Notes: generated from the letters alone by a model not told the origin. Positions 44,312 to 53,506 are shown, counted from the stretch's first letter. The stretch is DNA of 64,000 bases from Mesorhizobium sp. WSM3859 (GCF_002295065.1 NZ_NSGG01000003.1:124001-188000), one strand, 5' to 3'. A program made the numbers and translations.

Positions 44312-45805
44312 CTAATCGGCCACCTTGGGTGGCTCGTTGCCAATGCCGAGCGCGGCAAAGGCCAGCTTCGGACCGCCCTGCTTGAAATGGACCAGATGCG
44401 TGGCGACAAACTCGATTAACCGCTGGCGCTCCGCGTGGCCCATGGCGAAGCCGGCGAGGTCGAACACGGACTCGGCTATTGTCGCCGTCGGCAGATTGCG
44501 GCTGAACAGGTCGTTCAGGGCGGCGTCGAGCGGATCGGTGAAATGGCCCTCAGGCAAAGCGTCGCCGCGCGCGGCGCAAGCGGCGATCCAGGCGGCGACA
44601 ACCAGCGACAGGTGCTCGGGAAGCAGGCCCCCCTCAAGCCTAGCAAGCGCTGAAGCGACGATGCGTTGCGGCAGCTTCTGGCTGCCGTCATTGGCGATCT
44701 GCGCGGTGCGGTGGGCGAGCGCGGTGTTCGAAAACCGGTCGGCGAGCTCGGCCGTGTAGGGAATGGGGTCGAGCCCGGCATCCTGCGGCAGCGTGGGAAT
44801 GGCCTCGGCCCAAAGCCGGTCGACGAACAGCCGGATGGCCGGATCGGCAAAGGCGCGATCGACGGTGGCGTGGCCGCTGAGCAGACCAAGATAGGCGATG
44901 CCCGAATGCGCGCCGTTGAGCAACCTCAGCTTCATATCCTCGAAGGGGCCGACATCCTCGACCATGGTGACGCCGAATCTCTCCCAGGCCGGCCGGCCGG
45001 CCGGGAAACGGTCCTCGACCACCCATTGCCGGAAGGGCTCGGTCATCACCGGCCAGGCATCCTCGACACCGAGCTGTTGGCCGATGCGCGTCCGGTCGGC
45101 ATCCGTCGTCGCCGGCACGATGCGGTCGACCATGGAAGACGGAAAGGCGACTTCGTCGGCGACATGGCGGCCGAGATCGGCATCGCGCAGCTTCGCGAAT
45201 TCGATGAGCAGCCGGTGCAGCGTGGCGCCGTTGGCCGGAAGGTTGTCGCAGCAGAGCACGGTGAAGGGCGGCGTGCCGGCAATTCTGCGGCGCGCCAGCG
45301 CTTCGGCGAGAAAGCCATGCGCCGTCTTCGGTGACCCGTGGCTGGCGAGGTCATGCACGATATCGGGATGCGCGCTATCGAGCGTGCCGTCGGCTGCCCT
45401 GAGATAGGCCTTCTCGGTGATGGTCAGCGTCACGATGCGGATGCGCGGGTCGGTCAGCGCGGCGAGCACTGCGCCGGGGTCTTCAGGGGCGACGAGCAAG
45501 GACTGGATGGAGCCGATCACCTGCAGCTGTTCGCCGGCGCTGTCCCGGATCGCCAGCGTGTAGAGCCCATCCTGCGGCATCAGCGCATCGCGCGTGTCGG
45601 GGCTGCGCAGCGAGACGCCGACGATGCCCCAATTGCTCTCGCCATCCGCCAGGCAGGCGTCGACATAGGCCGCCTGGTGGGCGCGGTGAAAGGCGCCGAC
45701 CCCGAGATGGACGATGCCGGGGGCGACAGAATTGCGGGCGTAGCGAGGAACCAGGACCTCGGCCGGCAGCTTCGCGATGGTGACGTTGGACAGGCGACCG
45801 TTCAT
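44312..45805 (-). CDS. uxuB: Mannitol dehydrogenase family oxidoreductase, probable fructuronate reductase
   Basis: A 497-residue long-chain polyol dehydrogenase: the N-terminal Rossmann part (GIVHLGVGAFHRAHQAAYVD, WGIVGVSLRSPDTRDAL) and the catalytic motif K-x4-N-x2-H in EDMKLRLLNGAHSGIAYLG. It could reduce fructuronate to mannonate (UxuB) or oxidise mannitol. The divergent uxaC-kduD-kdgF genes favour the uronate role; uxuA is not in the window. ATG 45805 is used, since the frame up to 45967 would add an unrelated stretch. Confidence 0.75.
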   Translation of the reverse strand: MNGRLSNVTIAKLPAEVLVPRYARNSVAPGIVHLGVGAFHRAHQAAYVDACLADGESNWGIVGVSLRSPDTRDALMPQDGLYTLAIRDSAGEQLQVIGSIQSLLVAPEDPGAVLAALTDPRIRIVTLTITEKAYLRAADGTLDSAHPDIVHDLASHGSPKTAHGFLAEALARRRIAGTPPFTVLCCDNLPANGATLHRLLIEFAKLRDADLGRHVADEVAFPSSMVDRIVPATTDADRTRIGQQLGVEDAWPVMTEPFRQWVVEDRFPAGRPAWERFGVTMVEDVGPFEDMKLRLLNGAHSGIAYLGLLSGHATVDRAFADPAIRLFVDRLWAEAIPTLPQDAGLDPIPYTAELADRFSNTALAHRTAQIANDGSQKLPQRIVASALARLEGGLLPEHLSLVVAAWIAACAARGDALPEGHFTDPLDAALNDLFSRNLPTATIAESVFDLAGFAMGHAERQRLIEFVATHLVHFKQGGPKLAFAALGIGNEPPKVAD

Positions 45806-46114
45806 GGGAAGCGAAGTCTCCGATCGAGTTGCCCCGCCTGATGCCGGGCGAAAAACGATGGCAGCGACGTAACATTCGATGTCGGCGCGCACAATGGCTG
45901 CGTTGCTTTCCAGAGCCGCCATGCTACCGATCGTTTTGTATGTTGACATTGCCTCCGACAGATTCACCGTAGATCAGGACGATGTTTCGTTGAACCGGCA
46001 TCGCGATCCAACTCTTTGTCGGAGCATGATCTTTTCCGAAGACCGGTTCCCGCTTTTTGCGCTCACCGACCTTCGGTTCGAGATCATGCTCCAACGCAAT
46101 CCGGGAGGAGCCAG
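45806..46114. other. Divergent control region of the uronate genes
   Basis: The 309-bp gap between the dehydrogenase and uxaC. TTGACA at 45943-45948 on the plus strand is the best -35-like element. TGTATGTTGACA around it is a weak dyad that might bind a GntR-type uronate regulator, but this is only a guess. The uxaC-proximal part is taken up by a REP-like palindrome (46021-46092). No regulator gene for the cluster is present in the window. Confidence 0.45.
46021..46092. repeat. REP-like palindrome upstream of uxaC
   Basis: The ends GGAGCATGATCT (46021-46032) and AGATCATGCTCC (46081-46092) are perfectly inverted; inside are TTCCGAAGACCGGTT and ACCGACCTTCGG. It is related to the element at 26271-26312 (ATGATCTTT-CCGAAAACCGGTTCCC). 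It ends 22 bp before the uxaC start codon, so it would be in the mRNA leader. Confidence 0.8.
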
Positions 46115-47524
46115 ATGGCCGCATTGACCGATCCCGATCTGCTGTTTGCGCCCGAGGCGAATTCGCGGGCATTGGCCCGTGCCCTTTATGCCGGCGTGAA
46201 AGACCTGCCCATCGTCAGCCCACACGGCCATACCGACCCGCGCTGGTATGCGCTCAACGAGCCGTTTCCGGACCCCGCACAGCTGCTGATCGTGCCCGAT
46301 CACTACATCCTTCGCATGCTGTTCAGCCAGGGCTTGCAGCTTGAGGATCTCGGCGTGCCGACGCTCGATGGTTCGCCATTCGAGACTGATGGCCGTGCCA
46401 TCTGGCGGCGCTTCGCCGAGCATTATTATCTCTTCCGCGGCACGCCGACCCGGCTCTGGCTCGACCATGTGCTCGGGCATCTGTTCGGCATCGAGGAGCC
46501 GCTCACCGCCGCCAGCGCCGACCGCACCTACGATAGGATCGCCACGCTGCTGCAACGCGAAGACTATCGTCCGCGCGCGCTGTTCGAGCGCTTCAACATC
46601 GAGGTGATCGCCACGACCGAGGACGCGCTCGACGATCTCAATTGGCACCGGATGATCCGCGACAGCGGCTGGAGCGGCCGCGTCGTCACCGCCTATCGGC
46701 CGGACGCAGTCGTCGATCCGGATTTCGAGGGATTTGCTTCCAATCTCGATCGCCTTGCCGACATCACCGGCTGCGATACCGGCACATGGACGGGCTATCT
46801 CGATGCGCATCGGCAGCGTCGCGCCTATTTCAAGCAATTCGGCGCCACCTCGTCCGATCATGGCCATCCGACCGCCGAGACCGCCAATCTCTCCGACGCA
46901 GCGGCCGGGGAGCTGTTCAACCGTATCCGCCGCGGCTCCGACGACGAGCGCGAGCGGCGGCTGTTCAGGGGGCAGATGTTGACCGAAATGGCCAAGATGA
47001 GTTGCGACGACGGCCTGGTGATGCAGATCCATCCGGGGTCATGGCGCAATCATTCGCCTTCCGTCTTCCAGCGTTTCGGGCGCGACAAGGGTTTCGATAT
47101 CCCGACCCGCGCGGATTATGTGACAGCGCTGAAACCGCTGCTCGACTGCGTCGGGCTGGAACGCGATCTCACGGTCATCCCGTTCACGCTCGACGAGTCG
47201 AGCTATGCGCGCGAGCTGGCGCCGCTCGCCGGCGCCTACCCGGCGCTGAAACTCGGCCCGGCCTGGTGGTTCCACGACAGCCCGGAAGGGATGCGACGCT
47301 TTCGCGAAATGACCACCGAGACGGCAGGCTTCTACAACACCGTCGGCTTCAACGACGACACGCGGGCCTTTCCCTCGATCCCGGCCAGGCACGACGTTGC
47401 CCGCCGCGTCGACTGTGCCTTCCTGGCGCGGCTGGTCGCCGAGCATCGGCTGCGCGAGGACGAGGCGCATGAACTGGCCGCGGAGTTGGCCTACACGCTT
47501 GCCAAGAAGGCGTACCGGCTGTGA
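46115..47524 (+). CDS. uxaC: Glucuronate/galacturonate isomerase
   Basis: A 469-residue amidohydrolase-fold isomerase turning D-glucuronate into fructuronate and D-galacturonate into tagaturonate. Key parts are the metal-site HxH in LPIVSPHGHTDPRWYALN, EVIATTEDALDDLNWHRMI, MQIHPGSWRNHSPSVF and LGPAWWFHDSPEGMRRFREM. ATG 46115 follows GGGAGGAG; the longer frame from 46016 runs through a repeat. First gene of the uxaC-kduD-kdgF unit; kduD starts 52 nt downstream. Confidence 0.96.
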   Translation: MAALTDPDLLFAPEANSRALARALYAGVKDLPIVSPHGHTDPRWYALNEPFPDPAQLLIVPDHYILRMLFSQGLQLEDLGVPTLDGSPFETDGRAIWRRFAEHYYLFRGTPTRLWLDHVLGHLFGIEEPLTAASADRTYDRIATLLQREDYRPRALFERFNIEVIATTEDALDDLNWHRMIRDSGWSGRVVTAYRPDAVVDPDFEGFASNLDRLADITGCDTGTWTGYLDAHRQRRAYFKQFGATSSDHGHPTAETANLSDAAAGELFNRIRRGSDDERERRLFRGQMLTEMAKMSCDDGLVMQIHPGSWRNHSPSVFQRFGRDKGFDIPTRADYVTALKPLLDCVGLERDLTVIPFTLDESSYARELAPLAGAYPALKLGPAWWFHDSPEGMRRFREMTTETAGFYNTVGFNDDTRAFPSIPARHDVARRVDCAFLARLVAEHRLREDEAHELAAELAYTLAKKAYRL

Positions 47525-47576
47525 AGACGCGGCGCCACGGAACGGCCGATCCTTCGAGCGGCGGCAAGCGAAAGGC

Positions 47577-48353
47577 ATGACGAGCGTGAGCGATCTTTCC
47601 GCCTTCAGCCTCACGGGCAAGCGCATCCTGGTCACCGGCGCCAACACCGGCATCGGCCAAGGCATCGCCGTGTCGGTCGCGCGCGCCGGCGGCCTGGTCG
47701 TCGGCGTCGGCCGTTCGGCGATGGACGAGACGGCCGGGAAGATCGCGGCCGCGGGCGGCAGCTTCGAAGCGGTCAAGGCCGAGCTCGGGGATCCGGCCGA
47801 GGCTGCGGCGATGCTCGACCGCATCTGGGATCAAAACGGCCCGATCGACGGGCTGGTCAACAATGCCGGCATCATCCGGCGCGCCGATGCGGTCGATCTG
47901 AGCGAGGCCGATTGGGACGAGGTGATGGACGTCAATCTGAAGACGGTTTTTCGGCTCTGCCAGGGTTTTGCCAGGCGCGTGCTTGCCGAACCGGGACGGC
48001 GCGGCAAGATCGTCAACATCGCCTCGGTGCTGAGCTTCCAGGGCGGCATCCGCGTCGCTTCCTATACGGCTTCGAAGCATGGCGTGCTCGGCTTGACGAG
48101 GCTGCTCGCCTGCGAATGGGCAGCGAAAGGCATCAACGTCAACGGCATCGCGCCGGGCTATATCGAGACCAACAACACCGAAGCCTTGCGCGCCGACCCC
48201 GACCGCAGCGCCGCCATCCTTGGCCGCATCCCAGCCGGACGCTGGGGCCGGCCCGACGACATCGGCGACGCGGCCGTGTTCCTGCTGGCACGGGCGTCGG
48301 ACTATATGCATGGCGCGGTGATGCCGGTCGATGGCGGCTGGCTGGCGCGGTGA
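47577..48353 (+). CDS. kduD: 2-deoxy-D-gluconate 3-dehydrogenase / KduD-type SDR
   Basis: A 258-residue short-chain dehydrogenase: the NAD motif TGANTGIGQG, the NNAG motif in GLVNNAGIIRRADAVDLSE, and the catalytic S-x-Y-x3-K in YTASKHGVLGLTRL. FSLTGKRILVTGANTGIGQG and the ending HGAVMPVDGGWLAR match KduD, which acts on the 5-keto-4-deoxyuronate/2,5-diketo-3-deoxygluconate step of pectin breakdown. Start ATG 47577 follows GAAAGG; the frame open to 47397 overlaps uxaC and is not used. Confidence 0.88.
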   Translation: MTSVSDLSAFSLTGKRILVTGANTGIGQGIAVSVARAGGLVVGVGRSAMDETAGKIAAAGGSFEAVKAELGDPAEAAAMLDRIWDQNGPIDGLVNNAGIIRRADAVDLSEADWDEVMDVNLKTVFRLCQGFARRVLAEPGRRGKIVNIASVLSFQGGIRVASYTASKHGVLGLTRLLACEWAAKGINVNGIAPGYIETNNTEALRADPDRSAAILGRIPAGRWGRPDDIGDAAVFLLARASDYMHGAVMPVDGGWLAR

Positions 48354-48385
48354 CCATTTCCTGCCAATTCGAACGGACATGAACG

Positions 48386-48718
48386 ATGACCGACATTTTC
48401 TGCCATGCCAACGAAAAAGCCTGGGAGCCGACGCCGGACGGCAACAGGCGGCGCGTGCTGGTGCATACCGACGAACTAATGATGGTCGAATTCGCCTTCG
48501 AAAAGGGCGGCGTCGGCGCTCTGCATTCGCATCCGCACGTCCAGGCAAGCTATGTCGCCGGGGGCCGCTTCGAGGTCACCATCGACAGCCGATCGGAGAT
48601 CCTCGAAACAGGAAGCAGCTTCATCGTGCCTTCCAACCTCGTGCACGGCGTCAAGGCGCTGGAGACCGGGCGCCTGGTCGACAGCTTCGCGCCTTGCCGG
48701 GCCGATTTCCTCGGTTGA
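48386..48718 (+). CDS. kdgF: KdgF-like cupin
   Basis: A 110-residue single-domain cupin. Motif 1 is GALHSHPHVQASYVAGGRFE (His, His, Gln-x-Tyr), and motif 2 is IVPSNLVHGVKALETG (His). Size and motifs agree with KdgF, which speeds the linearisation of unsaturated uronates released from pectin or alginate. Its place after kduD supports this, but a generic cupin cannot be excluded. It starts at ATG 48386, 32 nt after kduD. Confidence 0.75.
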   Translation: MTDIFCHANEKAWEPTPDGNRRRVLVHTDELMMVEFAFEKGGVGALHSHPHVQASYVAGGRFEVTIDSRSEILETGSSFIVPSNLVHGVKALETGRLVDSFAPCRADFLG

Positions 48719-48733
48719 CTTGTCAGAAACGAG

Positions 48734-48759
48734 AAGCCCGCGCCGTGAGGCGCGGGCTT
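48734..48759 (+). terminator. Hairpin terminator after kdgF
   Basis: AAGCCCGCGCC-GTGA-GGCGCGGGCTT: an 11-bp perfect stem 15 nt after the kdgF stop. The T run after it is short. Confidence 0.75.
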
Positions 48760-48881
48760 GTTGCCTGGGCGCTTGTGGCGCCGCCGCGGTACTCGAAACA
48801 TCGCCGCAGGAGGGCAAAGGTGCCGCAGCATGGTGAAGATAGGTTTAACGGCGACTGACTGCCGGCAGCCCGGGAAGGAAT

Positions 48882-49508
48882 TCAGCGCTGCTGCAGCGCG
48901 AGCCGCACGCCCAGCGCGCAATAGATGCCGCCGACCACCTTGCCCTGCCATTTCAGCATCGCCGGATTGCGGCGCAGGAAGGAACCCAGGCCGCCCGCGC
49001 TGACGGCGAAGATCACTGTGCTGAACAGTCCGAGCAGGACAAAGATGATGCCGAGCAGCATCAGCTGCAGCACCACGAAACCGCTTTGCGGGTGGACGAA
49101 TTGCGGCAGGAAGGCGAGGAAGAACAAGGCGGTCTTGGGGTTGAGCACTTCGGTCAGGATCGCCTGCCGGAAGGCGCGGCCCGCGGAAATGGGTAGCGAC
49201 CTGCCCGCCAGATCGGCCGGCGCCTTTTCGAGAATGGCGCGGATACCGAGATAAACGAGATAGGCCGCGCCGATATATTTGATGATGCTGAACAGCATCG
49301 CCGAGGCGGCGATGATGGCCGAGATGCCGACAATGGCCATGATGGTGTGGATGACATCACCCGCCGCGACACCGGCGCCGGTGGCGATGCCGACCTTCGT
49401 GCCCGAGCTCGTCGCCCGCGCCACGGTGAGCAGCGTCGCCGGTCCCGGAATGAAGACGAAGCCGAACACGACCGCGATGTAGGTGATGAGCGTGGCTTGG
49501 TCGATCAT
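48882..49508 (-). CDS. LysE/RhtB-family exporter
   Basis: A 208-residue inner-membrane protein with about six helices. VVFGFVFIPGPATLLTVARA with GPA, the GAGVAAGDVIHTIMAIVGIS segment and LTEVLNPKTALFFLAFLPQF (NPK) are typical of LysE/RhtB amino-acid or homoserine-lactone exporters. The substrate is unknown. It stands alone, convergent with the kdgF operon. ATG 49508 is the natural start. Confidence 0.92.
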   Translation of the reverse strand: MIDQATLITYIAVVFGFVFIPGPATLLTVARATSSGTKVGIATGAGVAAGDVIHTIMAIVGISAIIAASAMLFSIIKYIGAAYLVYLGIRAILEKAPADLAGRSLPISAGRAFRQAILTEVLNPKTALFFLAFLPQFVHPQSGFVVLQLMLLGIIFVLLGLFSTVIFAVSAGGLGSFLRRNPAMLKWQGKVVGGIYCALGVRLALQQR

Positions 49509-49961
49509 GCGAAGGCTCCTTTGCGTCTGCCGCTGTCCCGGCGTCTACCGGTCATAGCACCGGAGGTTGTGCCGGTGGAACTCCCCGGCGGTGACGTCGG
49601 CGGTCGCCGCGGTCCGGAGCGGAGCGCCGCGACGGTCGGGCGGGGCCTCAACGATTTTTCACCGCCGCGCCATGCGTTTCCTGCCCCCGCGCGTCACGGC
49701 GCCATGTCCGGATGCTGTTCGCAACGGATCCGGGGATTGGCTTTGACCTTCCGTTTCAGCGCACGTCGTTGTATCGAAGCGACGAGACCGGACGATGCCA
49801 TGGGCAGTCGAGCCAAGGTGCCTGTCGCAGGGGGGCAAGATAAAGGGGACTTGCTTGAAAGATCAGGCGGCATGTGAGACCCCGCCAAACCGGGCAGGAG
49901 TGCTTGGCGACGAGCGGCCTCGTCGTCGTGGCGGAGCCGGCCCCGGGAAGCAGCCTGCCGC
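49509..49961. other. Intergenic region without recognised gene
   Basis: This 453-bp divergent gap between the LysE gene and the fusion gene carries small ORFs that look like chance frames. A short dyad CACCGG/CCGGTG (49558-49563 and 49572-49577) is the only structure noted. No convincing promoter pair was found. Confidence 0.5.
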
Positions 49962-51608
49962 ATGATCCGGCAACCTATTCTTACCGCAAGGCGACATGGA
50001 CTTATCGTGGCGCCGGACATGCTGCGGGGCAGCGACGGGATCAACATCAACGGACCGTCACTGATCAGCATGCCCGACTGGGCGCCGGGACGGCTGGGCG
50101 CCTACCATCTCTACTTCGCCGACCATGGGGGCTCCTATATCCGCCTCGCTTACGCGGATTCGATCGAGGGTCCGTGGCACATCCATCCCGGCGGGGTGCT
50201 GTCCCTCGATCAATGCCAGTTCATCAAAGACCACATCGCGTCTCCCGACATTCATGTCGATCAGCGGAATCGTCGCTTCGTGATGTATTTCCATGGACCG
50301 GCAAGGGACGCGCCAGGCCAGGTGACCTTTGCCGCGACATCCAGTGACGGCCTTCGTTTCAATCCGCTTTCCGAGCCGCTCGGGCCGTCCTACGCCCGGT
50401 TCTTTCACCACGATCAGTGGTGGTACGGTCTTCTCGGGACCGGAGCGATCACCGTCTTCCGGTCCAGAAACGGCATCTCCGATTTCGAACAGGGTCCAGT
50501 CGTTCTGCCCGGCGTGAAGCGTGTTCCCACCCCACGGCATCTGGCGCTGCAGAAATCCGGTCGCTGGCTGCGGGTCTATTACACGCGCAGGGGCGACGCG
50601 CCGGAGCGGATCCTTCACGGCACGATCGATCTTGCCGAGGACTGGCGAAACTGGACGGTTCGCGGCGACACCGAACTGATGCGGCCACGGACGGACTTCG
50701 AAGGGGCGGCTCTACCGGTCCGTCGCAGCCGGGAGGGTCCGGCCAAGGGCAGGGAGAACGCTCTGCGCGATCCCGCCATTTTCGAGGAGAACGGGAGAAC
50801 CTGGCTGCTCTACGCCGTCGCAGGAGAGAGCGGCATCGCCTTGGCCGAGATCATCTCGAGGGACGCCCCGGCCAAAGCGGCTCGAACGCCGGCGACGGTC
50901 TTGCGCCGCTGCGCAAGATGGCTGTTCTGGCGCCTGCGCAAGGCCGCGCGGCGGCTGCCATCGGCAATGACGTTTCGCAAGCGGATCTTCATCGCCGGCT
51001 GCGCCCGCAGTGGAACCACGCTCAGCCGTCGTTTGATGGGGTGCTTCGACGACATCTATGTCCATACCGACGAAGCGCCCTACCAGGCGCTGCTCGAATT
51101 GGATCGCCCCGAAGCCAATCTCGTCGTCAAACGCACCCACGAGAGCCATAAGGACATCGAGCATCTGCCGGACTCGGTGGGGTTGATCTATTGCGTGCGG
51201 CATCCTTTCGACGTGCTCACCAGCTCTCATCCGGAGACGGTGAAAGAGCGGCGTTTTCATGTGACGACCGAACGCTGGGTGGCGGAATACGACGGATTGA
51301 TGCGGCTTAGGCAGGCTCAACCCGAGAGAGCCGTTTTCTATTTGCGCTATGAGGAACTGATCGCCGAACCGGATATCGTCCAGGCCAGGATCGCCCGGTC
51401 GTTCGGTCTTTCACCGGTCACCCTGTACAGCCGGGATGCGGACAATCCGATACGGGCGACGTCGCTGAGAAAATGGGAGCACAATGAAGAATTCCGGACC
51501 TATCTGCATGGCCTTCCAGCGGCGTTCCTGGCGCGTGTGGAAAGCTTCTGCAGTGAATTCGGCTACGACATGCCGGCTGATACCTTGAGCGCGGGAGCGG
51601 TGCGGTGA
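49962..51608 (+). CDS. Fusion of glycosidase-like beta-propeller and sulfotransferase domains
   Basis: A 548-residue protein in two parts. Residues ~10-300 look like a five-bladed beta-propeller of the GH43/GH32 type: SPDIHVDQRNRRFVMYFHG, FHHDQWWYGLLGTGAITVF and LRDPAIFEENGRTWLLYAVA. After a basic linker (~305-338), residues 340-545 are a sulfotransferase: the PAPS 5'-phosphosulfate loop FIAGCARSGTTLSRRL (346-355) and the 3'-phosphate motif YCVRHPFDVLTSSHP (R413, Ser421/422). No signal peptide is seen. The propeller may bind a glycan that the other domain sulfates. ATG 49962 has no strong ribosome site; the stop overlaps the recQ start. Confidence 0.78.
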   Translation: MIRQPILTARRHGLIVAPDMLRGSDGININGPSLISMPDWAPGRLGAYHLYFADHGGSYIRLAYADSIEGPWHIHPGGVLSLDQCQFIKDHIASPDIHVDQRNRRFVMYFHGPARDAPGQVTFAATSSDGLRFNPLSEPLGPSYARFFHHDQWWYGLLGTGAITVFRSRNGISDFEQGPVVLPGVKRVPTPRHLALQKSGRWLRVYYTRRGDAPERILHGTIDLAEDWRNWTVRGDTELMRPRTDFEGAALPVRRSREGPAKGRENALRDPAIFEENGRTWLLYAVAGESGIALAEIISRDAPAKAARTPATVLRRCARWLFWRLRKAARRLPSAMTFRKRIFIAGCARSGTTLSRRLMGCFDDIYVHTDEAPYQALLELDRPEANLVVKRTHESHKDIEHLPDSVGLIYCVRHPFDVLTSSHPETVKERRFHVTTERWVAEYDGLMRLRQAQPERAVFYLRYEELIAEPDIVQARIARSFGLSPVTLYSRDADNPIRATSLRKWEHNEEFRTYLHGLPAAFLARVESFCSEFGYDMPADTLSAGAVR

Positions 51609-53452
51609 TGCCGGCGCTGGCAGCCGGCCTGCGGGCCGAGGACCACAAGCGTCGCGTCCTGAAGGATGTCTTCGGCTACGACGATTTCCGTCCTGGGCAG
51701 GCGACCGTGATCGAGGCGCTGCTAGCCGGGCGCCATGTGCTGGCGGTCATGCCGACGGGCGCCGGCAAGTCGCTCTGCTATCAGGTTCCGGCGCTGGTCA
51801 AGGGCGGGCTCACCATCGTGGTGTCGCCGCTGGTGGCGCTGATGCAGGATCAGGTCGCCGCCTTGCGTCTCGCCGGCGTGGCCGCCGACACGATCAATTC
51901 CTCGCTCGACCGCGACGCCAATGTGGCGGCCTGGCGCCGCGTGGCGTCGGGGCAGACGCGGCTGCTCTATCTGGCGCCGGAGCGGCTGATGACGGAGCGG
52001 ATGCTGGCCGCGCTGTCGCGGCTCGATGTCAGCTTGATCGCCATCGACGAGGCGCACTGCATCTCGCAATGGGGCCCGGCCTTCCGGCGCGAATATGAGG
52101 ACCTGTCGCAGCTGCGCGGCGTGTTTCCGCACGTGCCGATCATAGCGCTGACCGCGACCGCCGACGAGGCGACTCGCGGCGATATCGAGGCACGGCTGTT
52201 TGCCGGGCCCGCCGAAACCATGGTGCTGGGTTTCGACCGGCCCAACATCAAGCTGGCCATGGAGACCAAGCAGGACAGCAAGCGCCAGCTGCTGCGCTTC
52301 GTCGAGCGGCATCAGGGCAAGAGCGGCATCATCTACTGCCTGTCGCGGCGCAAGACGGAGGAAATGGCGGCCTTCCTTGAGAAGTACGGCGTGCGCGCGC
52401 TTGCCTACCATGCCGGCATGAGCAAGGAGGCGCGCGAGGCGAACCAGAACGCCTTCATGAGCCTGTCGGGCGTCGTCATGGTGGCGACCATCGCCTTCGG
52501 TATGGGCATCGACAAGCCCGACGTCGCCTATGTCTTCCACACCGATCTGCCGGGCAGCCTGGAGGCCTATTACCAGGAGATCGGCCGCGCCGGGCGCGAC
52601 GGCCGGCCGGCGGAAGCGCATATGCTCTACGGCGCCGGCGACATCCGCACACGCCGGATGTTCATCGACGAGGAGGATACCTCGCCCGAGCACAAAAGAC
52701 GGGCGCATCGCCGGCTCGACACGCTGATCGGCTATTGCGAGACGGCGCAGTGCCGGCGCCAGGTGCTGCTCGGCTATTTCGGCGAGGAGGCGAAGGCCTG
52801 CGGCAATTGCGACAATTGTCTTGACCAGGCGCCGCGCGCCGACGGCAGCGCCGAGGCGCGCGTCATCCTCGCCGCCGTGGCGCAGAGCGGCGAGCGTTTC
52901 GGCGCCGCCCATGTCATCGATATCCTGCTCGGCCACGAGACCGAGAAGGTGCTGGCGAGAGGCCATCAGAAGCTCGCCAGCTTCAGGACCGGCATCATGC
53001 ACAGGAAGCCGGTCTGGCTGTCGCTGATCCGGCAGCTGGTCGCCGGCGGCTTCCTGGTGCCGGATCCGGACGGCCATGGCGGTCTCGTCATCTCGGAAAG
53101 CGGCCGCGCGCTCGGGCTCGGCGAGGTTGCGTTCGAGTATCGCGTCGAGGGCCGGGACCGTCTCGCGCGCGGCAGGAAGCGCGCCGCGCAAGGCGCCGGT
53201 ACGGATGGGGACGGCGTCGATGCATCGCTTCTGGCGACGCTGAAGACGCTGCGGCTACGGCTCGCCAAGGAACGCCAGGTGCCGGCCTATGTGGTTTTCT
53301 CCGACCGCACCCTGATCGACATGGCCGAGCGCCGCCCGCAAGACCTCGACGAGTTCGCCGAGGTGAACGGCGTGGGTGCGGCGAAGCTGAAGGAGTTCGG
53401 CGAGGTTTTCCTGAGCGCGATCGCCGCGCATCGGGCCGATGGGTCGGACTGA
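51608..53452 (+). CDS. recQ: ATP-dependent DNA helicase RecQ
   Basis: The 614-residue helicase works in recombination and fork repair. It has Walker A MPTGAGKSLCYQ, the DEAH box IDEAHCISQWG, motif VI EIGRAGRDGRPAEAHM, the RecQ-C zinc site CRRQVLLGYFGEEAKACGNC with CDNC, a winged helix, and a C-terminal HRDC domain (KTLRLRLAKERQVPAYVVFS). The start is ATG 51608 in TGATG, overlapping the stop of the fusion gene (GTG 51605 is also possible); translation is probably coupled to that gene, an odd pairing. Confidence 0.97.
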   Translation: MPALAAGLRAEDHKRRVLKDVFGYDDFRPGQATVIEALLAGRHVLAVMPTGAGKSLCYQVPALVKGGLTIVVSPLVALMQDQVAALRLAGVAADTINSSLDRDANVAAWRRVASGQTRLLYLAPERLMTERMLAALSRLDVSLIAIDEAHCISQWGPAFRREYEDLSQLRGVFPHVPIIALTATADEATRGDIEARLFAGPAETMVLGFDRPNIKLAMETKQDSKRQLLRFVERHQGKSGIIYCLSRRKTEEMAAFLEKYGVRALAYHAGMSKEAREANQNAFMSLSGVVMVATIAFGMGIDKPDVAYVFHTDLPGSLEAYYQEIGRAGRDGRPAEAHMLYGAGDIRTRRMFIDEEDTSPEHKRRAHRRLDTLIGYCETAQCRRQVLLGYFGEEAKACGNCDNCLDQAPRADGSAEARVILAAVAQSGERFGAAHVIDILLGHETEKVLARGHQKLASFRTGIMHRKPVWLSLIRQLVAGGFLVPDPDGHGGLVISESGRALGLGEVAFEYRVEGRDRLARGRKRAAQGAGTDGDGVDASLLATLKTLRLRLAKERQVPAYVVFSDRTLIDMAERRPQDLDEFAEVNGVGAAKLKEFGEVFLSAIAAHRADGSD

Positions 53453-53506
53453 AGCCTCATCGAAGGATCGCGCTGCGCGCCGCCACTCATCAATCTCGAC
53501 GGGACA

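Noticed and set aside
46016..46114. N-terminal extension of UxaC from TTG 46016
   Set aside because: It would translate a palindromic repeat; GGGAGGAG directly before ATG 46115 and the family start support the shorter form.
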